Assembly: GCF_022024235.1 (NCBI RefSeq)
Contig: NZ_CP091800.1
Location: 901,001 to 965,000, forward strand
Direction of reading: 5' to 3'
DNA: 64,000 bases
Origin: Segatella baroniae B14
GTDB lineage: Bacteria > Bacteroidota > Bacteroidia > Bacteroidales > Bacteroidaceae
Position 1 is the first letter of the stretch. Every line of letters begins with the position of its first letter. The notes beneath the pieces were generated by a model. It was not told the DNA's origin, ran no database searches, and was given only the letters and a program-made list of their open reading frames with translations. Below, in pieces: positions 53,739 through 63,564 of this stretch. The translations under genes were made by a program, and so were the position numbers.

Positions 53739-56700
53739 GTATTTTTTTTCTAAAAATATATCGTTTTTTCAACCAGCATAAGTACATTGCCCTTACACTT
53801 CTGCTGGCACTGACTGGAGTGTTTGCCCTGCTCGCACTCCATATTCATTATGAGGAAGACATCGCCAAATTCCTTCCTAAAAACGAGAAGACCGCCCGTT
53901 TCCAGAATATCTATCAGAAAATTTCTGCTCAAGACAGGATTATCTTTCTCTTAACATCGAAAGACTCTGTCCGGAAAGCTGACATCGATACACTCGAAGA
54001 GGCTATGGATGAACTTGGGGAAACTCTCGAAAGTAAGACAAAGGTAAAAAATCTGCAGGTTACTATCGATGAGATCCAAACTCAAAATATGCTTGGGTTT
54101 ATCCTGCAAAATGCACCTTATTTCCTTACTGAGCAAGATTACCAACATATCGACTCGCTTCTGGCTAAACCTGACTATGTGGAAGAACAGATGGCACAAA
54201 ACGTGCAACTGGTACAAATGCCTATGAACGACGTGGTCATGGAAACGGTAAGACATGATCCCGCACACCTGTTTAATCCACTCTTACAACGACTAAAAAA
54301 TCTGAAAATCGATAATGAGGTGAAAATGCGAGACGGCTATTTGTTTACAGCCGACGAAAAATATGGTATGATTACCTGCTCCACTCCATACGGATCGAGT
54401 GAAACCCAGAAAAATGCCTTGCTTGCCGATGACTTACAACAGGTTGTCGACAGTATGCAGAACCAATACCCTACCCTGAAAATAACCATGGTAGGTGCTC
54501 CACTCATCGCTGTAACCAATGCCAATCAGATCAAATCAGACTCCATGCTCTCGGTAGCAATAGCCGTGTTCTTTATCTTAGCCCTGCTACTGTGGCATTA
54601 TCGCCGCATCGCTGATATGCTATGGATAGGCTGTTCGCTGGCATTCGGTTGGCTTTTTGCCTTGGCAGGCATGGCCCTGTTTAAAGATTCTATATCTATT
54701 ATCGTACTCGGTATCGGCTCTGTTATTATCGGCATCGCCGTAAACTATCCGCTTCATTTTCTTGATCATATTCGCGAGGAGCACGATCGTAAAGTAGCCC
54801 TCAAAGATATGGTACCCCCACTGCTTATCGGCAATATCACCACCGTTGCAGCATTCTTCTGTTTGATAGGATTAGATGCTCAAGCCATGCGCGACTTAGG
54901 TCTTTTTGGGTCGCTCATGCTTATCGGTACGATACTTTTTGTACTTGTATTTCTACCAGTGTATGCCCAAGGAAGTAAGCTAAAACCTAGGGCTGTAGCT
55001 GAACATATCAAATGGAATATACATATTCCGCACCTGCTGCCCTTAGTGATTGTCATAACGATCATACTAGGCTATTTCTCGCTGTCTACATCGTTTGACT
55101 CGAACTTGCAGAATATTAACTATATGACGAGCGACCAGAAACATGATTTGAAATTACTCGCCGCTACCGTTAAAGAGGCTCCGGTGTATATGGTGGCTGA
55201 GGGTAAATCGCTCGAAGAAGCGCTACAACAAAACGAAAAACTGATTGATACAATCTCACAACAGCAAGAGATATCGCATATCACGGGTATAGGAGACTTT
55301 GTTCCTTCTCGCAAACGACAGGAAGAACGTCTGAAAAACTGGAACGCTTTCAAGCAAAAATATGCAGCGCGACTGAAAGATGAAATTATAAAAACTGGAA
55401 AAATACATGATTTCGATAAGGAAACTTTTGCACCTTTCCTTGCTAACCTCGATAAAAACTACACCACTCAACCGATAGCATACTTCAAACCGATTGTGGG
55501 ACAGGTTGCTGATAGCTATATCCTCCAGGATAAGACGGGCTATCAGGTAGTAAACTATGTCTATACCGCTGATAAAAACAAAACGAAGGCCATGACACCG
55601 CTGGCTTTCTCAAGCGAGGATCTCAGTAATCAACTGGTCACTATTCTCAACGATTCTTTCAATTATATCGGTATCGTTTGTGGATTTATCGTGTTTTTGT
55701 TCCTGTGGATTTCGTTTGGAAGCATCGAACTCTCGGCCTTATCTTTCCTTCCTCTGGCGGTATCATGGATATGGATTTTAGGCATAATGCAATTATTCGG
55801 AATCCAGTTTAATATCGTCAATATTATTCTTGCATCTTTTATCTTTGGTCAAGGTGATGACTATACCATCTTTATCACAGAAGGTTTGATGTATGAATAT
55901 ACCACTGGCCGCAAACGACTGGAATCGTATAAAAACTCTGTCATGATATCAGCTATCCTGATGTTTATCGGCATCGGTTGCCTCGTATTCGCCAAACATC
56001 CAGCCTTGCAATCATTGGGAGCGGTGACAATTATCGGAATGATTACTGTCGTGATGATGGCCTATTATCTTCCTCCACTTGTGTTCCACTGGCTTACGAT
56101 GAAACATGGTGCTAAGCGGGAAGTGCCTCTTACGCTGAAACGCTTGATTTATAGTGGTCTTACCTATACGGTTTTTGCCTTCGTCATGCTGTGTATAGGC
56201 TATCCATATACATGGTTTCTCACTCATCTGGGCAAGATGGATGAAAAACGTAAGTTGAAACTGCATCATGTCATACAGTATTGGAATGCATGGGCGGTAC
56301 GAAACCTTCCTGGTGTAAAGTTTAATATCAAAAATAAGAATCAGGAAGATTTCAGTAAACCTGCTATTATCATCTGCAACCATCAGAGTCATCTTGACCT
56401 TATCACATTACTACAACTCTCACCCAAAATGGTTTTCCTGACCAAAGACTGGGTATGGAATAACGCTTTCTTCGGACCAATTATTCGCCATGCCGAGTTT
56501 TATCCGATAACAAACGGTGTAGATGATAATATGATTCACCTAAACGACTTATTCCGTCGAGGTTATAGCATCTGTATTTTTCCGGAAGGAACCCGAAGTA
56601 GCGACTGTCACATACAACGTTTTCACAAAGGGGCTTTTCTACTTGCACAACAGTTAAAAGCGGATATACTACCACTCTATCTACATGGAGCAGGACATGT

Positions 56701-56911
56701 TATGCCAAAGTACGACCATATTTTACGCAACGGACAAATCACATTAGAGATTGGCGATCGTATACCTTATGATGCTAGTATAAATGCTCGTCAACTTACC
56801 CAGCTCATCCACAAAATGTACCAAAAACATTATGCTGAAATGCAGAATGAATTAGAAACGGAGCAATACTGGTCTGCATACGAAAAATATAGAAAGATTT
56901 ATCAGATATGA
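53735..56911 (+). CDS. MMPL/RND-type exporter fused to a PlsC-type acyltransferase
   Basis: This 1058-residue protein has two parts. Residues 1-820 form an MMPL transporter with 12 helices in two halves (SVAIAVFFILALLLWHY; IIVLGIGSVIIGIAVNYPLH; VNIILASFIFGQGDDYTIFI) and two large periplasmic loops. Residues about 860-1058 are a 1-acylglycerol-3-phosphate acyltransferase-like domain with HX4D (H883, D888 in CNHQSHLDLI), GPIIRHAEFYPI and the FPEGTRSS block. In aryl polyene clusters MMPL exporters carry the lipid product toward the outer membrane; the fused acyltransferase suggests acylation coupled to export. It overlaps the preceding GT2 gene by 4 bp. Confidence 0.9.
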   Translation: MSIFFLKIYRFFNQHKYIALTLLLALTGVFALLALHIHYEEDIAKFLPKNEKTARFQNIYQKISAQDRIIFLLTSKDSVRKADIDTLEEAMDELGETLESKTKVKNLQVTIDEIQTQNMLGFILQNAPYFLTEQDYQHIDSLLAKPDYVEEQMAQNVQLVQMPMNDVVMETVRHDPAHLFNPLLQRLKNLKIDNEVKMRDGYLFTADEKYGMITCSTPYGSSETQKNALLADDLQQVVDSMQNQYPTLKITMVGAPLIAVTNANQIKSDSMLSVAIAVFFILALLLWHYRRIADMLWIGCSLAFGWLFALAGMALFKDSISIIVLGIGSVIIGIAVNYPLHFLDHIREEHDRKVALKDMVPPLLIGNITTVAAFFCLIGLDAQAMRDLGLFGSLMLIGTILFVLVFLPVYAQGSKLKPRAVAEHIKWNIHIPHLLPLVIVITIILGYFSLSTSFDSNLQNINYMTSDQKHDLKLLAATVKEAPVYMVAEGKSLEEALQQNEKLIDTISQQQEISHITGIGDFVPSRKRQEERLKNWNAFKQKYAARLKDEIIKTGKIHDFDKETFAPFLANLDKNYTTQPIAYFKPIVGQVADSYILQDKTGYQVVNYVYTADKNKTKAMTPLAFSSEDLSNQLVTILNDSFNYIGIVCGFIVFLFLWISFGSIELSALSFLPLAVSWIWILGIMQLFGIQFNIVNIILASFIFGQGDDYTIFITEGLMYEYTTGRKRLESYKNSVMISAILMFIGIGCLVFAKHPALQSLGAVTIIGMITVVMMAYYLPPLVFHWLTMKHGAKREVPLTLKRLIYSGLTYTVFAFVMLCIGYPYTWFLTHLGKMDEKRKLKLHHVIQYWNAWAVRNLPGVKFNIKNKNQEDFSKPAIIICNHQSHLDLITLLQLSPKMVFLTKDWVWNNAFFGPIIRHAEFYPITNGVDDNMIHLNDLFRRGYSICIFPEGTRSSDCHIQRFHKGAFLLAQQLKADILPLYLHGAGHVMPKYDHILRNGQITLEIGDRIPYDASINARQLTQLIHKMYQKHYAEMQNELETEQYWSAYEKYRKIYQI

Positions 56912-57717
56912 ACACAAAGATCCGAATCATTGCTTTCACAATAGCTTGCTCGATGGTACTCTCCATACAAGCACAAAAAGTAATAGAGTTTTTGCCTAAA
57001 GGAAAAACCAAAACGGCAATTATCGTTTGTCCCGGTGGAAGCTACTGTTGGCTGGATAAAAAGACAGAAGGGATAGATGTGGCACACTGGTTGAACGAAA
57101 ATGGTATTGCTGCTTATGTTCTCTACTATCCTACAGCCGGTTGGGCGGCTTTTGCATACCATAGTCGCCTGATCTATCGAGGTCACCAGTATCCCGATCA
57201 GATCAATGCGCTCAATAAGACTCTTCAAAAGGTTCGTAGCAAAGGCTACCAATTTGTCGGTGCAATGGGATTCTCTGCTGGTGGACACCTGGTACTGACG
57301 TCGGCTGAATATAGTCCTAAAGACATCGCACCCGATTTCGTCGCTCCGATATATCCGGTAGTAAGTTTATCTGCTGCTTGCACTCACAAGCGCTCTCGTC
57401 GCGGACTGTTAGGCGAATATCGTAAACGCAACAAGATGTTGTGCGATTCGCTTTCTATGGAAAAGCATGCGGATCGTATCACCTGTCCTGTATTTCTTAT
57501 CAACTGCACGGACGATCCTATCGTAAATTATCGCAATTCAGAACTAATGGACAGTGCACTGACAGCGCATCATAAACCACACTTTTATCACCAATTTAAA
57601 ACGGGTGGACACGGTTTTGGAGCTACTGCAGAAAAGACTTCTACAGAGGCTATCAAATGGAAATCTCTGTTCATCAACTGGCTAAACCAATTGATCAACA
57701 GAGATATCATCCAATAG
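56908..57717 (+). CDS. Secreted alpha/beta hydrolase (esterase-like)
   Basis: This 269-residue protein has a signal peptide (FTIACSMVLSIQA-QKV) and an alpha/beta-hydrolase fold: oxyanion-type VCPGGSYCWLDKKTEGID, nucleophile elbow GAMGFSAGGHLVLTS (Ser in GFSAGGH), acid in INCTDDPIV, and catalytic His in KTGGHGFGAT. The motif set resembles secreted acetyl-xylan esterase/BD-FAE type enzymes. It overlaps the exporter gene by 4 bp (ATGA) and therefore belongs to the operon; it might trim the exported product. It is convergent with the GH95 gene, only 7 bp away. Confidence 0.85.
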   Translation: MNTKIRIIAFTIACSMVLSIQAQKVIEFLPKGKTKTAIIVCPGGSYCWLDKKTEGIDVAHWLNENGIAAYVLYYPTAGWAAFAYHSRLIYRGHQYPDQINALNKTLQKVRSKGYQFVGAMGFSAGGHLVLTSAEYSPKDIAPDFVAPIYPVVSLSAACTHKRSRRGLLGEYRKRNKMLCDSLSMEKHADRITCPVFLINCTDDPIVNYRNSELMDSALTAHHKPHFYHQFKTGGHGFGATAEKTSTEAIKWKSLFINWLNQLINRDIIQ

Positions 57718-57724
57718 AATTGTT

Positions 57725-60199
57725 TTATTGAACGGCTTGAAGATAAATGACCTCACCAGGTGATGTCATGATATCATAGACAAACAACTTCTTCTGTGGC
57801 TGCAATTGCAAATGAGCTTCAGAAGAGACGATAGCTTTTTTACCCTGTGCCACTTTAAAGAGCGGATTAGGATTATCGCCCTGAGCAACAACCAGCTGTT
57901 TATCTTTACTCTGCAGAGGTGTATACGATGCTATGCGAAGATTACCACCGATCACAGACTTCACCTCGGCTGTAACCAGTTTACCCTGTTTCCAGTTCAT
58001 GGCTACTTCAAAATTTCCACGAGCCTTCAAACCCGAAACCTGTCCTTGCTGCCATACATCAGGAAGAGCTGGTAACAGTTGTACCATGCCATCCTGGCTC
58101 TGGAGCAACATCTCTGCCACTCCAGCTGTAAAGCCAAAATTACCATCAATCTGGAAAGGCGGATGTGCATCAAAAAGATTCGGATACATTCTACCCTTAG
58201 GATAGTTGGCTGCATCAGCATCAGATGGTAATACACTTAACAGATTTCGCACAAGCTGATAAGCATGGTTTCCATCTAACAAGCGTGCCCAAAGATTAAT
58301 TTTCCAACCAATACTCCATCCCGTAGCTTCATCACCACGCTGAACTAATGTATTGCGAATAGCTTCGAACAACTCTGGTGTGCGGGTAGCTGATATCTGA
58401 TTACTTGGAAACAAGCCATAGGCATGAGACACATGGCGATGACCGTCCTTCGGATCATCAGCATCTTCAAGCCATTCTTGCAACTGGCAATATCGACCTA
58501 CTTGCATAGGAGCAAGCTGACGAATATGTTGTCGCAAACTATCGGCATAAGCCTCTGACTCTCCTAATACTTCTGTTGCCTGCAATGCATCTTGAAGTAC
58601 ATCAAAAGCAATCTGATTATCCATCGTACAACCAGCAGTTACAGACGGTTTGCCATGAGGACCATGTTCGGGCGAAATACTTGGTACTGTAACCATATAG
58701 CCATATTTCGGATGACGAACCATAGCGGTAAGATAGAAATCAGCTGCTCCTTTCAACTGCGGATAAAAAGTACGTAAGAACTGTTGATCACCTGTAAAGA
58801 GATACCGTTGCCAGAGATGGGTAGAAAGCCAACCAGCTCCATTCGGCCAAATACCCCAGGTGGCACCATCTACCATACCTGTAGTTGCCCAGATATCTGT
58901 GTTATGATGTGCCATATATCCTTTCGCCCCATACATCTTAGATGCTGCTTCTACACCAGTCTTACTAAGATTTTGCACCAAACGGTATAAAGGCCATTCG
59001 TTATCTGAAAGATTGGTGGTCTGAGCGGGCCAATAATTCATTTCGGTATTAATATTTATGGTATATTTGCCATCCCATGGCGCATTCATATCTTTATTCC
59101 AAATACCTTGCAAATTGGCTGGGGTTCGACTATCTATCTGGGATGAAGAGATGAGAAGATATCGTCCATACTGAAATACTAGTGTAGCAAGAGCTGGATC
59201 ATTACTTTGCTGAAAACGACGTAAGCGTTCATCTGTTGGTAAAGATGTTTCATTCGTGTTTTCGCCTAAATCGAGTGAAACACGACCAAACTGGTTCTGA
59301 TACACTTGCTCATGTTGCTGAAGTAATGCTTCGTAAGTATATGGAGATGCTGTCTGCAATTCACCAAAGGTTTGTGCCTTTGCATCCAGACTAACCTCGT
59401 TATAGCTTTTGAAATTGGTACCCATAGCCAAGCGAATCTCTACTTGATTCGCATTCGTCACCTCAATCGACTCTCCATTTCGCTTTATTTTACCTCCAAT
59501 ATTCAAGACACGGGTAACGGTACTTGCCTGAATAACTCCTTTTATGCCCTCATGATCAGCACCATAACCTAGCATACAAAGATCGCCCTGTTGATTCAAG
59601 GTGATAGCATGGCGAAGTGGAGAGGTATAATGTAATTTAAAGGATATAGAACCACGTTTAGAAGCCGTTAAGCGTATTACCATAACATTTGCATGATGCT
59701 CTGGCGATGAGAATGTGGTAAAGACTTCACGCTTATAGGTTACTTTACCTACTTGGAAAGTAGTCGTAGAAACTGCACGATTAAGATCTAACTCTCTACG
59801 ATAATTACGGGTATCGCCAGCACGATAATTAAAATCGATTTTTAGAGAGCCTACGCTTTCATAGGGCATACCATGCTGACCCGTCATAAAATTCCGATTA
59901 ATCATAGCATGAGCCGCTTTCTCTTGACCATCAAAGATAAGTTGGCGAACTTGACGCAAGGTATCAACGGGAATGGCACGTACATTACTATGGGGACCTC
60001 CACCCCACACGGTTTCTTCGTTGAGTTGAATTTCCTCAGATTGGACACCACCATAAATCATACCGGCAATACGTCCGTTACCAATTGGTAAGGCTTCTTG
60101 CCAGATAGAAGCAGGATGATTATACCACAATTTAAGTTCCTGGGCTGCCTGGAGTTTTAGACAACTTAGAACGAAAAGCAAAAAAAAGATTTTTTTCAT
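57725..60199 (-). CDS. Secreted GH95 alpha-L-fucosidase
   Basis: This 824-residue protein has a signal peptide (FFLLFVLSCLKLQA-AQE). The N-terminal beta domain begins LKLWYNHPASIWQEALPIGN, with GRIAGMIYGG and LNEETVWGGGPH. The catalytic (alpha/alpha)6 barrel carries TININTEMNYWPAQTTNLS, VPSISPEHGPHG (catalytic Glu) and FQIDGNFGFTAGVAEMLLQS (catalytic Asp), which is the GH95 pattern. GH95 enzymes release alpha-1,2-L-fucose or alpha-L-galactose, for example from xyloglucan side chains. It has a strong promoter and a leader of about 375 nt containing repeats and a dyad. Confidence 0.92.
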   Translation of the reverse strand: MKKIFFLLFVLSCLKLQAAQELKLWYNHPASIWQEALPIGNGRIAGMIYGGVQSEEIQLNEETVWGGGPHSNVRAIPVDTLRQVRQLIFDGQEKAAHAMINRNFMTGQHGMPYESVGSLKIDFNYRAGDTRNYRRELDLNRAVSTTTFQVGKVTYKREVFTTFSSPEHHANVMVIRLTASKRGSISFKLHYTSPLRHAITLNQQGDLCMLGYGADHEGIKGVIQASTVTRVLNIGGKIKRNGESIEVTNANQVEIRLAMGTNFKSYNEVSLDAKAQTFGELQTASPYTYEALLQQHEQVYQNQFGRVSLDLGENTNETSLPTDERLRRFQQSNDPALATLVFQYGRYLLISSSQIDSRTPANLQGIWNKDMNAPWDGKYTININTEMNYWPAQTTNLSDNEWPLYRLVQNLSKTGVEAASKMYGAKGYMAHHNTDIWATTGMVDGATWGIWPNGAGWLSTHLWQRYLFTGDQQFLRTFYPQLKGAADFYLTAMVRHPKYGYMVTVPSISPEHGPHGKPSVTAGCTMDNQIAFDVLQDALQATEVLGESEAYADSLRQHIRQLAPMQVGRYCQLQEWLEDADDPKDGHRHVSHAYGLFPSNQISATRTPELFEAIRNTLVQRGDEATGWSIGWKINLWARLLDGNHAYQLVRNLLSVLPSDADAANYPKGRMYPNLFDAHPPFQIDGNFGFTAGVAEMLLQSQDGMVQLLPALPDVWQQGQVSGLKARGNFEVAMNWKQGKLVTAEVKSVIGGNLRIASYTPLQSKDKQLVVAQGDNPNPLFKVAQGKKAIVSSEAHLQLQPQKKLFVYDIMTSPGEVIYLQAVQ

Positions 60200-60387
60200 G
60201 TTTATTACAGGTTCTAAATCAAGAGAAAGATTATCTCTCTGGTTTATATAAAGTTTGATTGCAAAAATAATAAAAAAATTTGAATTAATAACTATTCAAA
60301 TCAAAACCTTTTGATAAATAAACGAATAGACATAAATCACATACTGTATAAAACAAAAAAAACGAAGGAAAATTCCCTCGCCAATTT

Positions 60388-60419
60388 AGGGGATATCCAG
60401 CCCAATTGGCTGAACCCCT
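60388..60419 (-). promoter_or_regulatory. Two-part dyad in the GH95 leader
   Basis: AGGGG (60388-60392) pairs with CCCCT (60415-60419), and inside it CAGCC (60398-60402) pairs with GGCTG (60408-60412) around CAATT. On the minus-strand leader it would fold into an interrupted hairpin, downstream of the repeat array. Confidence 0.55.
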
Positions 60420-60434
60420 TTAAATCGCAAATTG

Positions 60435-60529
60435 TTAACCTAAAATGAATCTTTACCTACTTATAACCTAAAAACCTATATGTTAACCTAGTCTATATAT
60501 ACAATCTTTATTTACCTATCTATTACCTA
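60435..60529 (-). repeat. Array of TAGGTwA repeats in the GH95 leader
   Basis: Read on the minus strand, TAGGTTAA or TAGGTAAA-type octamers occur at 60529-60522, 60518-60511, 60490-60483, 60478-60471, 60470-60463, 60459-60452 and 60442-60435, with looser copies beyond to about 60570. Spacings are irregular (8-28 nt), so this is not a CRISPR or simple tandem repeat. All lie within the predicted transcript. Confidence 0.65.
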
Positions 60530-60581
60530 ATGTAAAACCCTTAATTACCCTAAACAATCAATTAACCTTAGTTTGGTACTG

Positions 60582-60611
60582 CAAAAGTACAAATACTTTT
60601 TGAATTAACAA
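60582..60611 (-). promoter_or_regulatory. Promoter of the GH95 gene
   Basis: TTG (60611-60609), a 19-nt spacer and TACTTTTG (60589-60582). Predicted start near 60576. The rest of 60612-60934 is AT-rich with nothing recognisable. Confidence 0.65.
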
Positions 60612-60934
60612 GCAAAACATATGTTTTTTAGCATATTTTTCACCCTTTTCTTGTTTTATATCAATTTTTTTGTGTACGAACACAGTTTTTAACTTTAATA
60701 AAGCAAACTTACCTAAGAAGGAAAAAACATAAACCAACACAAATTACAAAGACAAGGGAGAAAATTAACAATAGACCAAAAGCGATACACAACTTTTCAA
60801 TACCTAAAAAGTACTTGATGAATAATATCAACTAAATGAACACCTACTTGTAGGATTCGCAAGTCGCGAAAATCTACTAAAATTTTAAATTGTGTAAAAC
60901 AAGTCTTAATTATATATAATATAAAAAATAATCA

Positions 60935-60965
60935 TTGCAAGTTTCAGATTGTTATAATATATTTG
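60935..60965 (+). promoter_or_regulatory. Promoter of the beta-barrel gene
   Basis: TTG (60935-60937), a 20-nt spacer and TATATTTG (60958-60965). The 170-nt leader holds a dyad GATATTAT (61026-61033) and ATAATATC (61045-61052). Confidence 0.65.
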
Positions 60966-61142
60966 CAAATGAAATAAAATTTCAACTATACCGCTGCATT
61001 TACTTACTATTTGAACGATTATTCTGATATTATATTGCATGCGAATAATATCCAGCCCCGTCTGGTAAAAAAGGCGTATACCTACCTAGAAACGTTATAT
61101 CCAGGACAACTAATTCAATAAAAAAACAAAACCAATTAGAAA

Positions 61143-63512
61143 ATGAAAGATTTATTTTTTGAATCTCTTCATACTTTATTAAGTACTATCATTTTTCTAC
61201 TCATAGCATATATGCCCGTTGATGCACAAAACAATATCGTTCGTGGGCATATCTATCTACAAAACTCAAAAGAACCACTCGCTTATGCAACAGTAAGAAA
61301 CGCTACTTCTAAAGCAATAACTTATTCTGATAGCTTAGGCTATTATGAAATTAAAGCCCAACATGCTGATAGTCTTGTATATAGCTATATTGGATGTTTA
61401 GATCAAATATTCCATGTTACTAATCAAAACCAACATGATGTCTATTTAAATGATCAAGCCCTGAGTCTTGGCGAGGTAGAAATAAGGGCTAGAAAAAGGC
61501 CTATTCAACTATTACATAATGGATTATTAGTCCGTATGGATGCCATTAAAAAAGACGGTAAAATACTCTCTGATATCCTACCCCAAATACCAACTCTACA
61601 TCTCAAAAATAATACGATTACAATGGCCGGAAAGGACATCGTTTTAGTATATTTGAATCATCATCAACTATATGTTAAAGGTAGCGACTTACTAGAATAT
61701 TTAAATTCACTAGGATTGGATAATATCGAAAGTATCCAAGTCATCTCTAATCCTCCTGCAAAATATGAGGCTGAAGGAAACATCGGAATTTTGAAAATCA
61801 TAACGAAACGTTCTGTTAATCCAGGATGGCAAACTCGCTTATTAGGCAAAATATCAGCAGCTCATGATTTGTCTGCTGGAGCTTCAGCGAATATCATTTA
61901 TTCTAACCAGAAATTAACGATAGGAAATATCATCTTAGGTAGCCATTCCAATAATTTCACACATAGCAGATATTCTAATTACTTCGAAAATGAGGTCATT
62001 TCTACCAATAATCCAAGAAAAAATAAGATTACAAATGTAATGATGCTCACGAACTTCAACTATGTTTTTGATCACAAAAATAATTTATCTGCTACGCTGC
62101 AAATACCATGGTATGACAAAGATAAAAATCATGATATCGAGAACATTACTAGGTACCAATCTTTAAATAATACCGTTACAGACTCGATTATGTCTTCTCT
62201 TGGACAGGGGTATTCTGGAAATCATCAGTTTAATGGAGAAATGAATTATGCACACTCCTTTAATGATCATTCTGATATAAATGTAACAGCAGGATATATT
62301 AATAACTATATCAAAAACTATAGAGGTTGGAGATCTATGACCTACAACCCACTACTTACTGAAGACGAAACATATTTCAGTCGTGGTCATCAGAATTATG
62401 ATATTTTTACCTTTAAGATAGATGGTAAGAATCAATATAAAAAAATAGATTTTACAGAAGGCTATAAATTTTCATATACAAACTCTACTTCATTTAATGA
62501 AAATAACGAAACTTTATCGCCTAATGCCATACCACAAAATACCTTTGGCTACCGAGAGACAAGTCATGCTTTATATCTGAATTCATCTTTTTCATACAAG
62601 GCTTTATCTGTAGATCTTGGCCTTCGAGGAGAACTCACTTATACGAAAGGAATATCATATACCTACCAGCAAACTCATACGAATCATTATTTTAGATGTT
62701 TTCCTTCCATTGATATGAGGTATGTGATCAATGATAACAACGTTATCAATGTAAACTATTCTGGAAGAATTAAAAGACCTGATTATCACTTATTAGATCC
62801 TTTTCGATGGTACAGCAGCAAATATGATTACTCGGAAGGAAATCCTTTTCTGAAACCATCAAATATACACTTGGCTAGTCTTACTTATATGTACAAGGAT
62901 CTTTTATTTACTAGAATTTACTCCTCTAACACGACCAACGACTTTGGAAAAATGGTTATCCTAGATGCAGACCATATCCAAAATCAAATAGAAAGGGCTG
63001 ATAATTATCTAGATATATATCAGTTTGGAATTAACTCGGAGCTTAATCTTCAAATAGGTACGGCGATTGAATCAAAATTGTCTAACGATATTACCTATAC
63101 CAATTATAGTTCTAAAGCAGCTCAATTTAAAAGCATAAAAGGATGGGGCGTGAATTTCACACTGGATAATACAATTGCCATAAATAAAAAATTGTCGGCT
63201 TCGATATATATGGAAGATAACTTACCAGGTTATTATAATTATCGAAAGTTCAGAAATTCATTCTTGCTGAATATTGGACTACATTATACCAACAAAAAGA
63301 AGGATATGACGATCCGTTTACAAGCAGAAGATATATTAAAAAGTAGTACTCCTAAGTATTCATACTATTCAAATGGTATAAACCAAATATTTGACAATTA
63401 TAACGACGAACGACAAATTAATTTGACGGTCATTAAAAAATTGGGTAACTTTTTTAACAAGACAAAAGGAAGATTTGAAACTTCTAATGCCGAGGAGAAA
63501 GAAAGACTATAA
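61143..63512 (+). CDS. Outer-membrane beta-barrel family protein (OMP_b-brl_3 type)
   Basis: This 789-residue protein has a signal peptide (IIFLLIAYMPVDA-QNN), then a carboxypeptidase-regulatory-like domain (VRGHIYLQNSKEPLAYATVR, SDSLGYYEIKA), a plug-like domain (GLLVRMDAIKKDGKILSDIL; IESIQVISNPPAKYEAEGNI, GILKIITKR) and a large barrel. The plug wording NPPAKYEAEGNIGILKI is characteristic of the OMP_b-brl_3 group of TonB-receptor-like proteins. These occur alone, without SusD partners, and their substrates are mostly unknown. The tail after the barrel is charged (KTKGRFETSNAEEKERL), which is unusual for a C-terminal barrel strand. Confidence 0.85.
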   Translation: MKDLFFESLHTLLSTIIFLLIAYMPVDAQNNIVRGHIYLQNSKEPLAYATVRNATSKAITYSDSLGYYEIKAQHADSLVYSYIGCLDQIFHVTNQNQHDVYLNDQALSLGEVEIRARKRPIQLLHNGLLVRMDAIKKDGKILSDILPQIPTLHLKNNTITMAGKDIVLVYLNHHQLYVKGSDLLEYLNSLGLDNIESIQVISNPPAKYEAEGNIGILKIITKRSVNPGWQTRLLGKISAAHDLSAGASANIIYSNQKLTIGNIILGSHSNNFTHSRYSNYFENEVISTNNPRKNKITNVMMLTNFNYVFDHKNNLSATLQIPWYDKDKNHDIENITRYQSLNNTVTDSIMSSLGQGYSGNHQFNGEMNYAHSFNDHSDINVTAGYINNYIKNYRGWRSMTYNPLLTEDETYFSRGHQNYDIFTFKIDGKNQYKKIDFTEGYKFSYTNSTSFNENNETLSPNAIPQNTFGYRETSHALYLNSSFSYKALSVDLGLRGELTYTKGISYTYQQTHTNHYFRCFPSIDMRYVINDNNVINVNYSGRIKRPDYHLLDPFRWYSSKYDYSEGNPFLKPSNIHLASLTYMYKDLLFTRIYSSNTTNDFGKMVILDADHIQNQIERADNYLDIYQFGINSELNLQIGTAIESKLSNDITYTNYSSKAAQFKSIKGWGVNFTLDNTIAINKKLSASIYMEDNLPGYYNYRKFRNSFLLNIGLHYTNKKKDMTIRLQAEDILKSSTPKYSYYSNGINQIFDNYNDERQINLTVIKKLGNFFNKTKGRFETSNAEEKERL

Positions 63513-63564
63513 AAACAATAGCTTTGATGAAAGAAAAAGTATCGTATGAAAGATGTAAAAACAA

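Noticed and set aside
46051..57717. Firm assignment as an aryl polyene cluster
   Set aside because: The core enzymes fit, but the starter-forming lyase, the AMP-ligase and the ketoreductase are absent from the window, so the product class is left open.
60435..60570. Repeated TAGGTwA motif as a CRISPR array
   Set aside because: The units are only 7-8 bp and irregularly spaced, with no spacers of uniform size and no cas genes in the window.
60558..60740. 60-residue minus-strand ORF in the GH95 upstream region
   Set aside because: It overlaps the GH95 promoter and is Lys/Phe-rich as expected from AT-rich DNA.
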